Of a stretch of 64,000 nt of DNA, positions 25,017-34,875 are shown piece after piece. Origin of the DNA: Cytophagales bacterium WSM2-2 (lineage in GTDB: Bacteria; Bacteroidota; Bacteroidia; Cytophagales; Cyclobacteriaceae); contig BNHL01000001.1 in the NCBI GenBank assembly GCA_015472025.1, positions 2,778,001 to 2,842,000 of the forward strand, written 5' to 3'. The position numbers and the translations under genes were made by a program. Below the pieces are notes generated by a model. The model did no database searches, had not been told where the DNA came from, and saw nothing but the letters and a program-made list of their open reading frames with translations. Positions within the stretch are counted from its first letter, which is position 1. Each line of letters opens with the position of its first letter.

Positions 25017-26081
25017 ATGAAAAAAAGTCTTTTTATCGCTTTGATGTTGCTCAGCACGAATGCATACTCCTGCTTTATGCTGTTTATTGTTAATGAAAAA
25101 CACATAAGCCCTCTCGATTCAACGGGCAAACTTAGGCTGACGGGCAAAGTCATAGACAGTAAAACGAAATCACCGATAGCTTTTGCCAATATTGGCCTGT
25201 TCGAAAGAAACATCGGTACACTCTCTGATCCGGATGGTAGTTTCGAATTGATAGTTCCGCGAAGCTTAATCAATGACTTCATCATTTTTTCAGCGATTGG
25301 ATACGAACGACAGGAAAAACCAGTAGGACAAATTCTTTCGGAAGGAATTATAATAGAGTTGAAGCCATCCGGTCAATTGCTTAATGAAGTTGTAGTTACC
25401 GGAAAGAGAACGTATCAAAAAGTAGCGCGATTAGGCTGGATGGGTGGTAACGATGGTGTACTTCCATTTGACACTATTCAGGGAGGAGGAACTATCGCGC
25501 TATTGGTTGAGTCACCTTCCGTTCCTTTCGACATCGAGAAACTTCAGGTGCGACTCTTGTACAATTCAAAGGAGACGTTAATGCTTCGACTTCATCTCTT
25601 TACTTATGATACTGCTCGGCAAATTCCAGGGGAGGATCTGTTGACCAAAGAGATTATCCTGAAGGAAGAGAAGCGATTTGGCTGGCTGCGATTCGATCTC
25701 AGTGAGTATCAAATTACGCTTATGCGGAAGAAATTTTTTATCGGATTTGAATGGATTGATGATCGTGAAACACGTAACTCTCTCCTTAAAGGGCTCAAAG
25801 AATGGGAAAAGTGGAAACGAGATCAATACAATTCTGGAAATGAAAAAGTAGAGCGTCTTGTGGTGAAGACTCCCGAAGGCGAGCATGAGGAATATAAGTA
25901 CCGCGCGAACATGATGAACTGGCCTGGGTTCAAAAGTCTTCCGCCTTTTACCGGGCTGATGGTTCAAAGTGGCAAGAATGGAAAAACTGTTCGTCTGAAG
26001 ACGTTCGAGCGCAAGACAAGTATGGGTAAGTGGAGCGAGCTCAATAGCACACTAAACGTGATCGTCACAATAAAATATTGA
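25017..26081 (+). CDS. Carboxypeptidase-regulatory-like domain protein
   Basis: A 354-residue secreted or outer-membrane-associated protein with an N-terminal signal (MKKSLFIALMLLSTNAYS). The CarboxypepD_reg-like domain spans about 40-125 (LTGKVIDSKTKSPIAFANIG, then SDPDGSFELIVP), as in the N-terminal extension of SusC/TonB-dependent proteins, followed by LLNEVVVTGKRTYQKVARLG. The remaining region is a beta-rich domain that I do not recognise. A similar protein is encoded at 59404-60441 on the minus strand. Confidence 0.8.
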   Translation: MKKSLFIALMLLSTNAYSCFMLFIVNEKHISPLDSTGKLRLTGKVIDSKTKSPIAFANIGLFERNIGTLSDPDGSFELIVPRSLINDFIIFSAIGYERQEKPVGQILSEGIIIELKPSGQLLNEVVVTGKRTYQKVARLGWMGGNDGVLPFDTIQGGGTIALLVESPSVPFDIEKLQVRLLYNSKETLMLRLHLFTYDTARQIPGEDLLTKEIILKEEKRFGWLRFDLSEYQITLMRKKFFIGFEWIDDRETRNSLLKGLKEWEKWKRDQYNSGNEKVERLVVKTPEGEHEEYKYRANMMNWPGFKSLPPFTGLMVQSGKNGKTVRLKTFERKTSMGKWSELNSTLNVIVTIKY

Positions 26082-26135
26082 GATCCCAGCGTACGAATCC
26101 GCCAATCCATTTCGTTTTGGGGCAAAACCCAACCC

Positions 26136-26642
26136 ATGAAGCATTTAGCATTAATCACCTTATGCCTTGTCGTCATTTCTATAAATTCCAACGCGCAATA
26201 TTATCAAGCCGATAAAAACCACCACCCTAAGCAAGTCCTTGTTGCGTTAAGCCCGATAGCAATTGAGAACAGAACATACTTTTATGATGGTAAGAGAGTC
26301 AATTTTGAAAATCTGGTTTTTCCATTGATCTCGATTCATGATCAGCAAGTAGACCGAAATCTTAAAACCATTCGCAAGCTGAAATTTATCCACAATTCTA
26401 TTCGATGGATTCCAACACTTTATGCGCTTCAGTTTTTGACGGGTAGAGCTAACCCTCAAAAAAATCTGGATACTTTTTTAACGGTCTTCTGGGGCGTAGT
26501 AGCGGTTGATTTGGGATTAGAAATAGCTATTAACAGAGTAAAAAGAAAAGCAATAAATAAATACAACGAAATCGTACTGTCACCAACTACGTCATATGCA
26601 CCAGACAGTGGGCTTAACTTTGGCTTAAAGATGAAGTTTTAG
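26136..26642 (+). CDS. Secreted protein of unknown function
   Basis: A 168-residue protein with a signal peptide (MKHLALITLCLVVISINSNAQ) and a possible membrane-embedded hydrophobic stretch at about 108-130 (FLTVFWGVVAVDLGLEIAIN). The N-terminal region after cleavage is basic and His-rich (KNHHPKQVLVALSP). No recognised domain. It lies 54 bp after the carboxypeptidase-regulatory-like protein and converges with the exonuclease gene. Confidence 0.65.
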   Translation: MKHLALITLCLVVISINSNAQYYQADKNHHPKQVLVALSPIAIENRTYFYDGKRVNFENLVFPLISIHDQQVDRNLKTIRKLKFIHNSIRWIPTLYALQFLTGRANPQKNLDTFLTVFWGVVAVDLGLEIAINRVKRKAINKYNEIVLSPTTSYAPDSGLNFGLKMKF

Positions 26643-26645
26643 GGC

Positions 26646-27407
26646 TTAGAATTTTATCCCCACAGGGCAATGATCAGAACCGTGATATTCATTGTAGATC
26701 ATGGCGTTCTTCACATTGGATAAGAATTTTTGATTGACTAGAAAATGGTCAATGCGCCAGCCGATGTTTTTCTCCCTTCCACTGATCACAAAATTCCAAT
26801 AGGTGTATTTCACTTCGGCTGGATAGAAATGACGGAAAGTGTCAACGAATCCTGCGTTCAGTAAATTTCCAAATCCATCAATTTCCTGCTGAGTGTAGCC
26901 AGCGCTTTTGTTATAATTTTCTTTGGGTCTGGAGAGATCGATAGGTTGAAAGGCTACGTTGAAATCTCCGCAAGCGATCACGGGTTTTCTTCGTACCAGC
27001 CATTGGAGATATTCACGAAAAGCCACATCCCAGGTCTGACGATAGTCCAGTCGCTTCAATCCTTCTCCACCATTCGGAGTGTAAACGGTGACCAAAAAAT
27101 AATTCGGGTACTCGGCAGTAATCACCCGGCCCTCCTGATCGTGCTCCTCAAGTCCTAAGTCATAGGAAACATGGATCGGTTCTTCCTTAGTGAGAATGGC
27201 AGTACCGCTGTAGCCTTTCCGTGCCTTGGATGAATTCGCGTAAACCTTGTATTCGGGAAGAAGCTCGCAGGTAGAGAAAACTTCATCGGTAGTAGCCTTT
27301 GTCTCCTGCAGGCACAGGACATCCGGAGCCATCTCACGCACATTGTTGATAAATTCCTTTTTGATAATAGCGCGAATACCGTTGACGTTCCAGGAGACGA
27401 GGTGCAT
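26646..27407 (-). CDS. xth: Exodeoxyribonuclease III
   Basis: A 253-residue AP endonuclease/exonuclease of the ExoIII-ExoA family for base-excision repair. Motifs include HLVSWNVNGIRAIIKK, LCLQETKATTDE with the metal Glu, ACGDFNVAFQPIDLSRP with the catalytic Asp-Asn, and GSDHCPVGIKF at the C-terminus. Length is normal. It is the only minus-strand gene between two plus-strand units. Confidence 0.95.
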   Translation of the reverse strand: MHLVSWNVNGIRAIIKKEFINNVREMAPDVLCLQETKATTDEVFSTCELLPEYKVYANSSKARKGYSGTAILTKEEPIHVSYDLGLEEHDQEGRVITAEYPNYFLVTVYTPNGGEGLKRLDYRQTWDVAFREYLQWLVRRKPVIACGDFNVAFQPIDLSRPKENYNKSAGYTQQEIDGFGNLLNAGFVDTFRHFYPAEVKYTYWNFVISGREKNIGWRIDHFLVNQKFLSNVKNAMIYNEYHGSDHCPVGIKF

Positions 27408-27464
27408 AAATTTATTTTACTTTTAAAAATAGATACTTTTACTGAATTGCTTCTTACTTTTTAG

Positions 27465-28445
27465 ATGAAAGAATTCCGCACAGAACTGACACCGAAAGGA
27501 TCATCTTCCCCCATTGGACTGAAAGATAAAATTTTCACCATTGGTTCTTGTTTTTCTGATGAAATCGGGCAGCTCCTCATTGAAAATAAATTCACGGTTC
27601 GTAAAAATCCGTTTGGCACGGTCTACAATCCAATTTCTATTCATGACTTGTTGTTGTTTGGATTGAATAGGACTTCTCCTTCAGCTGGAAGCTATTCGAA
27701 GAACGATGAGATTCACTTTAATTATTATTTTCATTCCTCATTTTCCTCACTCACGAATTCTGATCTGGAAAGCAAGGTTCAGAACTCAATAACTGATTCG
27801 AACCTCTTTTTGAAAAATGTGAATCGAATTATCATCACTTACGGGACCTCCTTCGTATATCAATTAAGGAGTAATGAGACAGTTGTTGCCAATTGCCATA
27901 AGATGCCTTCCTCAAATTTTGAAAAGCGGTTACTTTCAGAAACAGAGATTGTAAAGTCATTTGGAGGATTTTATTCGACACTAAAATCGATAAACCCTTC
28001 GGCCAGGATCATTCTGACTGTCAGCCCGGTCAGGCATTTGAAGGATACCCTTGAGTTGAATGCCGTAAGTAAATCGATCCTACGACTGGCTTGTCATTCA
28101 ATCACGAATCAATTTTCCAACGTAGAATACTTTCCCGCTTACGAGATTTTATTGGACGACCTCCGTGATTATCGTTTTTATAAGACAGATCGACTGCATC
28201 CGACTGAAGAAGCAGTGGGGTACATTTGGGAGAAATTCATCGAGACTAACGTTGATGACCCCGCAAGAAAATTTATTTCCGAATGGGAGAGAATTAAACA
28301 GGACCTTGCACACAGACCTCTCTTATCTGACTCGGTGAGCTATTTCAAATTCCTCAATGCACTTTTAGCGAAGCTTGAAAGCCTTCAGTCGCAAGCTGAT
28401 GTATCAGAAGAGGTTTCCAGTATTAGATCAAAACTCAAATTGTAA
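27465..28445 (+). CDS. GSCFA domain protein (SGNH-like)
   Basis: A 326-residue protein with the family's defining motif [20 protein letters not shown] (about 26-45) and a C-terminal [16 protein letters not shown], whose DRLHP recalls the catalytic Asp-x-x-His of SGNH hydrolases. GSCFA proteins are Bacteroidota and proteobacterial relatives of SGNH esterases/acyltransferases; substrates are unknown. It is the first gene of a closely spaced run ending with the GtrA gene. Confidence 0.9.
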   Translation: MKEFRTELTPKGSSSPIGLKDKIFTIGSCFSDEIGQLLIENKFTVRKNPFGTVYNPISIHDLLLFGLNRTSPSAGSYSKNDEIHFNYYFHSSFSSLTNSDLESKVQNSITDSNLFLKNVNRIIITYGTSFVYQLRSNETVVANCHKMPSSNFEKRLLSETEIVKSFGGFYSTLKSINPSARIILTVSPVRHLKDTLELNAVSKSILRLACHSITNQFSNVEYFPAYEILLDDLRDYRFYKTDRLHPTEEAVGYIWEKFIETNVDDPARKFISEWERIKQDLAHRPLLSDSVSYFKFLNALLAKLESLQSQADVSEEVSSIRSKLKL

Positions 28446-28474
28446 TTCGTACTTCTAAATTTTTGCTTGAAAAA

Positions 28475-30463
28475 ATGCCTAACAAACTCATTCATTCCAC
28501 TTCACCTTACCTGCTTCAGCATGCTCACAACCCGGTAAACTGGCAAGAGTGGGGAGCAGAGGCACTGAACGAGGCGGCAAAAACGGATAAGCCGATAATT
28601 GTAAGCATAGGGTATTCTTCATGCCACTGGTGTCACGTGATGGAACGCGAATCTTTCGAAAGCAAGGAGGTGGCAGACATCATGAACGAGTATTTTATTT
28701 GTATTAAAGTCGATCGTGAAGAGCGGCCTGACATTGATCACATCTATATGGAGGCGGTACAGGCGATGAGCTCTCATGGAGGCTGGCCTCTAAATGTTTT
28801 CCTGACACCAGATCAAAAACCTTTTTATGGAGGTACTTATTTCCCTGCTCATCAATGGTCGAAGCTGCTGCTGCAAGTAGCACAAACGTTTAAAGTAAAG
28901 CGATCGGATATCAATGTATCTGCGGAGGAACTGGTAAGTCATTTGCAGACCAGCGATCTTCAACGTTTTGCAAGGAATTCCGTGAGAGGAGATTTTTCCC
29001 GTGAGCAGCTGGATTCCATGTTTGGAATTTTACAGAGCAAGTTCGATACAAAATGGGGCGGTATCGACAAGGCGCCAAAATTTGTTATGCCCACCGTATG
29101 GCTTTGGCTGCTGCGATATTACTTCATCTCGAAAAACAAGAATGCGCTTGAAATGGTAACACTCACACTCCGGCAAATGACTCGAGGAGGATTGTACGAT
29201 CAACTGGGTGGAGGCTTCTCGCGCTACTCTGTGGATAGTGAATGGTTTGCTCCTCATTTTGAAAAAATGCTTTATGACAATGCGCAACTTTTAAGTTTGT
29301 ATGCAGAAGCCTTTGCCATAACGGGAGACAAATATTTCGAAGAAATTATCTACGCGACCAAAGGTTGGCTTGAACGGGAAATGACAAGCCAGCAAGGCGG
29401 GTTTTATTCTGCTTTGGATGCCGATAGTGAAGGAGTAGAGGGGAAATTCTACGCCTGGACTTTTGATGAGATCATTGAGGCGGTCGGAGATAAGAACTCC
29501 CCGGTCCAGGATTATTTTCAGTCAACAAAAGAAGGCAATTGGGAACACGGATTGAATATCCTCCAACCTAAAGATGCCGGCATAGTAAAAGACACGGTGC
29601 TTACCGCTGAGTGGAAGAAGAAAATGTTCGACTATCGTGAGAAAAAACCTAGGCCATTACTTGATGATAAAATTCTAACCGGCTGGAACGCGATGACCAT
29701 CCGAGGACTTGTAGATTGTTACAAATCATTTGGTGACAGTTCTTTCCTCAAATTGGCATTGAAGAACCTGTTATTTATTGAAGCAAATTTGATTTCTGAC
29801 GGAAGAGTGTTCAGAGCCTTCAAAAATAAACGGTCTACTACGGAAGGTTTTTTAGAGGATTATGCTTTTTTGATTCAGGCGTATCAATCTCTTTACGAAG
29901 TTACTTTCGATGAAAGTCATTTGACAAAAGCAACTCAATGGATGGAATACGTCTTAGAAAACTTCTTCGATCCTCACGAAAAATATTTTCACTTTACATC
30001 AGTCCAGGCCGAAAAATTAATCGCCAGGAAAAAAGAAGTTTTTGACAATGTAATACCTGCTTCAAATTCGGTGATGGCCCGGTGTTTGTTTCACCTCGGG
30101 ATATTATTGGATAAGGATGATTGGAAAGAGATGGCATTGGACATGACTTCGAAGTTGTCGGCAATTATTGTTTCAGAGCCGGTGTATATGTCAAACTGGG
30201 CGATTCTGTTTTCGGAGATTTTGCAAGGCATGAATGAAGTTGTTATTACTGGCAACGAACTCGAGGAAAGCCGGAGGTCCATTCAAAAAAAATTTCTCCC
30301 CTTTTCAGTTTATGCAGGGGCAAAATCAAAAAGCAATCTTCCTTTACTGAGTGGAAGGGAGTCGATGGATGGGGAAACAAAAATCTACGTTTGTCGCAAT
30401 AAAGTTTGCAAATTGCCTGTGACAAAAACAGAAGAGGCTGTCAACCAGATTTTATCGGAATGA
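28475..30463 (+). CDS. Thioredoxin-like DUF255 protein (YyaL/spermatogenesis-associated 20 family)
   Basis: A 662-residue protein from ATG 28475; TTG at 28463 would add four residues. Motifs are [18 protein letters not shown] and the redox-like CxxC in [16 protein letters not shown], then a long (alpha/alpha)6 barrel with [20 protein letters not shown] and [17 protein letters not shown]. This is the DUF255 (YyaL) architecture: a thioredoxin fold followed by a glycosidase-like toroid. Substrate is unknown. The stop overlaps the next gene's ATG by 4 bp. Confidence 0.92.
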   Translation: MPNKLIHSTSPYLLQHAHNPVNWQEWGAEALNEAAKTDKPIIVSIGYSSCHWCHVMERESFESKEVADIMNEYFICIKVDREERPDIDHIYMEAVQAMSSHGGWPLNVFLTPDQKPFYGGTYFPAHQWSKLLLQVAQTFKVKRSDINVSAEELVSHLQTSDLQRFARNSVRGDFSREQLDSMFGILQSKFDTKWGGIDKAPKFVMPTVWLWLLRYYFISKNKNALEMVTLTLRQMTRGGLYDQLGGGFSRYSVDSEWFAPHFEKMLYDNAQLLSLYAEAFAITGDKYFEEIIYATKGWLEREMTSQQGGFYSALDADSEGVEGKFYAWTFDEIIEAVGDKNSPVQDYFQSTKEGNWEHGLNILQPKDAGIVKDTVLTAEWKKKMFDYREKKPRPLLDDKILTGWNAMTIRGLVDCYKSFGDSSFLKLALKNLLFIEANLISDGRVFRAFKNKRSTTEGFLEDYAFLIQAYQSLYEVTFDESHLTKATQWMEYVLENFFDPHEKYFHFTSVQAEKLIARKKEVFDNVIPASNSVMARCLFHLGILLDKDDWKEMALDMTSKLSAIIVSEPVYMSNWAILFSEILQGMNEVVITGNELEESRRSIQKKFLPFSVYAGAKSKSNLPLLSGRESMDGETKIYVCRNKVCKLPVTKTEEAVNQILSE

Positions 30464-31899
30464 AAAAAATTGCATTCATCTTCATTGTATGTTGCATCGC
30501 CTGCAAACAAAAAGATGTTTTGCCGCCCAAACCGTTACTGCCTGTTCCCGATAGCGCGCAACTGGCCTGGCACGGCATGGAGATGAACGCCTTTGTTCAT
30601 TTTTCTATAAACACCTTTACTGACAAGGAGTGGGGTTATGGAGATGAGGGCGAAAAAAAATTTAACCCGATTGCATTTGATGCAAGACAATGGGTTTCGG
30701 TTCTAAAAGAGACTGGATTCAAAGCGCTCATCCTGACATGTAAGCATCATGATGGTTTCTGTCTTTGGCCAAGCAAATACACAAATCACTCGGTAAAAAA
30801 CAGCCCGTGGAAAAATGGCAAAGGAGATATCGTTCTTGAAGTTGCCACGGCATGCAAAGAGGCAGGATTAAAATTTGGGATTTATCTTTCACCGTGGGAC
30901 AGGAACCACAAAGACTATGGCACTCCCGCTTATATTGAATATTATCGCAACCAACTGAAAGAACTGTTCACTCTTTATCCCTCCGTGTTTGAAATGTGGT
31001 TTGATGGTGCCAATGGCGGTGATGGCTACTATGGAGGAAAGCGTGAGACACGAAGAATTGATGGTAGAAATTATTACGACTGGCCTAACACGTTAACAAT
31101 GGTCAGGCAGTTCAATCCGAATATTATTTTCTTCAGCGATGCCGGGCCTGGCGTACGGTGGGTGGGTAATGAGAAGGGAGTGGCGGGAGAAACGAATTGG
31201 AATACGATCAGTGCTGACACACTATATGCCGGAAAGGCCGGCATTGAGAAGTTGTTGAATGAGGGAAATGAAAATGGCAACCGTTGGATTCCCGCTGAAT
31301 GTGATGTGTCGATCAGGCCCGGATGGTTTTATCATGCCAGGGAAGACACTCTGGTGAAGAGTCCGGAGCAACTTCTTGAAATTTATTTGAAATCGGTTGG
31401 TCACGGATCACTATTGTTGCTGAACGTTCCACCTGACAGGCGAGGGCTTTTTCATGAAAATGATATCAAGGCATTGAGAGGGTTTAAAAGCTTGTTAGAT
31501 AAAGAATTCAAAACAAACTATGCGTTGAACGCCTTGACAAAGACTGAATCTTTTCGTGGTGATGATGAAAAATATTCACCTATGATGACCACGGACGGAG
31601 ACATGGAGACTTACTGGGCGACTGACGATGACAAGGTATCCGGAAGTATTGAAATCGATCTAGGCAAGACAGTTAATATTAAATATGTAGTTCTCCAGGA
31701 ATATATTCCTCTGGGCCAGCGAGTGAAATCATTTTCGGTAGATGTATGGAAGAATAATTCGTGGATGAATGTGGCTAGCGCGACTACCATCGGACGTAAA
31801 AGAATTCTGAAAATCGATTCAATGGAGACAAATAGAATTAAGGTGACTATCTTGGATTCAAAAGCGTGCCCAATAATTTCTAACATTGAAGTTTATTAA
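30460..31899 (+). CDS. Alpha-L-fucosidase (GH29) lipoprotein with F5/8 type C domain
   Basis: A 479-residue protein from ATG 30460, which overlaps the preceding stop (ATGA) and gives a lipoprotein signal ([19 protein letters not shown]). GH29 features: KHHDGFCLW (95-103) and the nucleophile region [12 protein letters not shown] (D182). The C-terminus, about 355-479, resembles a coagulation-factor F5/8 discoidin carbohydrate-binding domain ([20 protein letters not shown]). It should remove alpha-linked fucose at the cell surface or in the periplasm. No SusC/D pair lies nearby. Confidence 0.92.
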   Translation: MKKIAFIFIVCCIACKQKDVLPPKPLLPVPDSAQLAWHGMEMNAFVHFSINTFTDKEWGYGDEGEKKFNPIAFDARQWVSVLKETGFKALILTCKHHDGFCLWPSKYTNHSVKNSPWKNGKGDIVLEVATACKEAGLKFGIYLSPWDRNHKDYGTPAYIEYYRNQLKELFTLYPSVFEMWFDGANGGDGYYGGKRETRRIDGRNYYDWPNTLTMVRQFNPNIIFFSDAGPGVRWVGNEKGVAGETNWNTISADTLYAGKAGIEKLLNEGNENGNRWIPAECDVSIRPGWFYHAREDTLVKSPEQLLEIYLKSVGHGSLLLLNVPPDRRGLFHENDIKALRGFKSLLDKEFKTNYALNALTKTESFRGDDEKYSPMMTTDGDMETYWATDDDKVSGSIEIDLGKTVNIKYVVLQEYIPLGQRVKSFSVDVWKNNSWMNVASATTIGRKRILKIDSMETNRIKVTILDSKACPIISNIEVY

Positions 31900-31902
31900 G
31901 AC

Positions 31903-33459
31903 GTGCAGGACAATCAGGTAAAAAAGTCACTGTGGATACTCATAGTAGTTGCTACTGTGGTGCGATTGGTTCTCGCCTCGCAGCTTGAACTTGGCAATGA
32001 CGAAGTTTATTATTGGACCTATGTGCTTTATCCCGATTGGAGCCATTTCGATCACCCTCCCGTGGTGGGGATCGTTGCACAAATAGCCTCACTCAATCTG
32101 TTTCTGAGCGATGATTTCTTTCTCCGTCTCGGCCCTATAATTTTATCTGCACTAAGTACCTGGATTGTTTTTTTGATCGGAACAAAAATCAAAAACCAGA
32201 AGACAGGGTTATATGCGGCATTCCTTTTTACGGGCTCAATTTACTGTTCTATCATCAGCGGTTTTTCTCTTACTCCGGATGCACCCCTGATTTTCTTTTG
32301 GGTACTGGCAATGAACCTGATGATGGATTTTCTTGCTTCAACAGAAATTACAGGTGTAGAGCGGAAGAAAATTCTATGGTTCGGATTAGTAGCGGGTTTT
32401 GTGATGATATCGAAATACCAGGGGGCTTTTTTATGGATTGCTGTTTTTGCATATGTGTTGATCTACAACCGGAATTGGCTCAAGGAGTTTTCATTTTACC
32501 TGGCAGGTGTTATCTCAGCTGTTGTTCTGCTTCCGTTGGTGTTATGGAATGTCAATAACGATTTCATCAGTTTTACATTTCATACTGCACGTGTAGCACC
32601 GGCATGGGAATTCCGGCTGGATTATTTTCTCACAGAAATCTTAGGACAGGTAGCGTACAACAATCCCGTTAATTATGTGTTGATCGTGATTGCGGTTGTC
32701 GCCTTTTTGAAACGAAGGAATTTTATTGAAGTACAGTGGGCAAGAATTTTGATAGCAATTACTCTTCCACTTTGGATCGTGTTCACCGGGTTTTCTATAT
32801 TCCGGGCCACGCTTCCCCATTGGACTGCTCCCGCATTTCTGCCTCTGATATTACTGGCAGCTGCATTTTGGTCGGAGAAAAATAAAGAGCAATCAGGCAC
32901 GCCATTTTGGATAAAATTTCCACCGCTTTTTCTGGGAGGTTTGTTGCTGATTGCGTTGTGGCTGATCAACTATTCACCGCTGCAACTGGGGAAGAAATCA
33001 GAGGTACGTAATTTTGGTGAGGACGATTTTACCCAGGACTTGTATGGCTGGGACCAGGTGGCCGATGCCTTTACAAAAATTGCGGAGCGGGAAGAGAAAA
33101 ATGGCACGATGCCTGTACAGGCCGGAATAGTTTCGCATAAATGGTTTCCTGGCGCACACATTGATTTTTATGTTGCTCAACCGCTCCACCGGAAAGTATT
33201 TTTACTGGGCGAGATGAATGACATTCACAAGTATGCGTGGATAAACAAATATCGGGGCGGCTTGCAAAAAGGACAGGACTATTATCATATTGCAGTGACC
33301 AACGTTTACAAAGATCCTGCGGAGTTATTTGGAAAATATTTCAGCGAGATAACACCTACAGACACCGTTGAAATAAAACGTGGAGGAGTAACGATGAGAT
33401 TTGCATTCATTTATCGGTTAAAGAATTATCAGGGTAATTACAGTAACCCGCTGCCATGA
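31903..33459 (+). CDS. GT39-family glycosyltransferase (PMT/ArnT-like)
   Basis: A 518-residue integral membrane protein from GTG 31903, with about 10-12 membrane helices and the periplasmic-loop motif ELGNDEVYYWTYVLYPDWSHF followed by DHPPV, the Asp-Glu of the PMT/ArnT family. It uses polyprenyl-phosphate sugars to modify protein or lipid on the outer face. It begins 3 bp after the fucosidase stop and overlaps the GtrA gene by 4 bp, so it fits into the same operon. Confidence 0.88.
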   Translation: MQDNQVKKSLWILIVVATVVRLVLASQLELGNDEVYYWTYVLYPDWSHFDHPPVVGIVAQIASLNLFLSDDFFLRLGPIILSALSTWIVFLIGTKIKNQKTGLYAAFLFTGSIYCSIISGFSLTPDAPLIFFWVLAMNLMMDFLASTEITGVERKKILWFGLVAGFVMISKYQGAFLWIAVFAYVLIYNRNWLKEFSFYLAGVISAVVLLPLVLWNVNNDFISFTFHTARVAPAWEFRLDYFLTEILGQVAYNNPVNYVLIVIAVVAFLKRRNFIEVQWARILIAITLPLWIVFTGFSIFRATLPHWTAPAFLPLILLAAAFWSEKNKEQSGTPFWIKFPPLFLGGLLLIALWLINYSPLQLGKKSEVRNFGEDDFTQDLYGWDQVADAFTKIAEREEKNGTMPVQAGIVSHKWFPGAHIDFYVAQPLHRKVFLLGEMNDIHKYAWINKYRGGLQKGQDYYHIAVTNVYKDPAELFGKYFSEITPTDTVEIKRGGVTMRFAFIYRLKNYQGNYSNPLP

Positions 33460-33854
33460 GCGAAATCAATCAAGTGCTGCTTTACAAGTTTTTGAAATTC
33501 GGAGCTGTGGGAGTTTCGGGCATGGCTGTCGATTTTGGGATTACGTATTTTTTCAAGGAGAAAATTAAGGTGAACAAATACCTGGCTAATACATTGGGTT
33601 TTTTTTCGGCCGCCAGTAGCAACTATGTTCTCAACCGAATCTGGACATTTGAAAGTGATGATCCGGCCGTTGCATTTCAGTATTTAAAATTTCTATCGCT
33701 TTCGACCGTAGGTGTTTTGTTGAGCAATGCTATCATTTATCTGTTGCATGATCGCTGGCGATGGAATTTTTATTTCGCGAAGCTGGCTTCGATCGGTATC
33801 GTTTTGTTCTGGAATTTTTCAGCTAGCTATTTCTTTACTTTTGCTGTGAGATAA
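33456..33854 (+). CDS. GtrA family membrane protein
   Basis: A 132-residue protein with four predicted membrane helices and the GtrA pattern FLKFGAVGVSGMAVDFGITYF at the start, then SSNYVLNRIWTFES. GtrA proteins are proposed flippases for undecaprenyl-phosphate-linked sugars. The ATG overlaps the GT39 stop (ATGA), a strong hint of coupling: GtrA would supply the lipid-linked sugar that the GT39 enzyme uses. Confidence 0.93.
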   Translation: MSEINQVLLYKFLKFGAVGVSGMAVDFGITYFFKEKIKVNKYLANTLGFFSAASSNYVLNRIWTFESDDPAVAFQYLKFLSLSTVGVLLSNAIIYLLHDRWRWNFYFAKLASIGIVLFWNFSASYFFTFAVR

Positions 33855-33991
33855 TCTTTCTGGGTCCATGGTTTGTAGCCCGCGGATCGTTGAGAAGAGA
33901 GGCTTAAAGTGGGAAATATTTGCCTCTTAAAAATTGGATGTCAATGCAAAAATTTCAAAATTAGGGGAAGCTAAAACCCTAATTATACACT

Positions 33992-34447
33992 ATGAGTTTC
34001 TTTGACAATCCTAATCGCATTCCTGAAAACTACGGCTTGCGCATAGCGGCCGGACTGATCGTGTACTTTTTGATCATGCATTTTTGCGGGCTCGGCAACG
34101 TTGTGGAGCTTCGCCTGCTCAATCTTCTCATCCTGATGGCAGGAATTTACTTTGGATTGAAAAAATTCAAAGAATCTCACGGAGGACATATAAATTACTT
34201 CCGTGCCTTGATTACCGGCGTTGCCACGGGGGCAGTCGGATCTGTGCTGTTTGGAGTGTTCATGTTCCTTTACATGAAGATTGACGACAGTATGATGCAA
34301 TGGATTATAACCAACGAACCCATGGGCCGTTACCTCAACGCATACATGGCATCTTTTATCGTTGTGTTGGAAGGTGTCTTCTCAGGCCTGCTCGTTACGT
34401 TCGTGTTAATCAACTACCTCACAACTGACGAAGTGGGGCAATCATAA
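33992..34447 (+). CDS. DUF4199 membrane protein (third copy)
   Basis: A 151-residue protein with four membrane helices (about 15-32, 37-52, 70-93 and 121-143) and the family segment HGGHINYFRALITGVATGAV. It lacks most of the long soluble insert seen in the copies at 6877 and 7413. A DUF5329 gene follows 4 bp downstream. Function unknown. Confidence 0.8.
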   Translation: MSFFDNPNRIPENYGLRIAAGLIVYFLIMHFCGLGNVVELRLLNLLILMAGIYFGLKKFKESHGGHINYFRALITGVATGAVGSVLFGVFMFLYMKIDDSMMQWIITNEPMGRYLNAYMASFIVVLEGVFSGLLVTFVLINYLTTDEVGQS

Positions 34448-34451
34448 TTTA

Positions 34452-34808
34452 TTGAAAAAATTAACGATCATATTTTTATGGATTGGCTTGTGCCAATCCA
34501 TTTTTGTTTTCGCCCAAATGGATGTGGAAACCAGGAAGATTGAATTTTTACTCAAGGAAGTGGAGCAATTGAAGGGCGCAAAATTCTGGCGTAACGGAGC
34601 ATCTTATTCACCTCGACAGGCGGCTGAACATCTGAGGTCGAAATGGAAGAGAGCAGGTAAACAGATCAGGACTTCAACGCAGTTCATCGACAATATTGCA
34701 TCAAAATCTTCGGCTAGTGGAAAGGCTTACGAGATCGAGCTCATGGATGGGACTAAGGTGCAAACCAGTGCATTTTTGTATGGGAAGTTGAAAGAATGGA
34801 AGGAATAA
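34452..34808 (+). CDS. DUF5329 secreted protein
   Basis: A 118-residue protein with a signal peptide (MKKLTIIFLWIGLCQSIFVF, cleavage near VFAQ) from a TTG start, and the DUF5329 pattern KIEFLLKEVEQLKGAKFWRN, then SPRQAAEHLRSKWKRAG, and a C-terminal VQTSAFLYGKLKEW. The family is periplasmic or secreted, and its activity is not known. It is 4 bp from the DUF4199 gene and 67 bp upstream of ileS. Confidence 0.82.
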   Translation: MKKLTIIFLWIGLCQSIFVFAQMDVETRKIEFLLKEVEQLKGAKFWRNGASYSPRQAAEHLRSKWKRAGKQIRTSTQFIDNIASKSSASGKAYEIELMDGTKVQTSAFLYGKLKEWKE

Positions 34809-34875
34809 CGAGACTGAATTCTCGTTTTAAAACCCCTCAATAAATTCATAACTTGCCCCCTCATTTTTTTATTTT

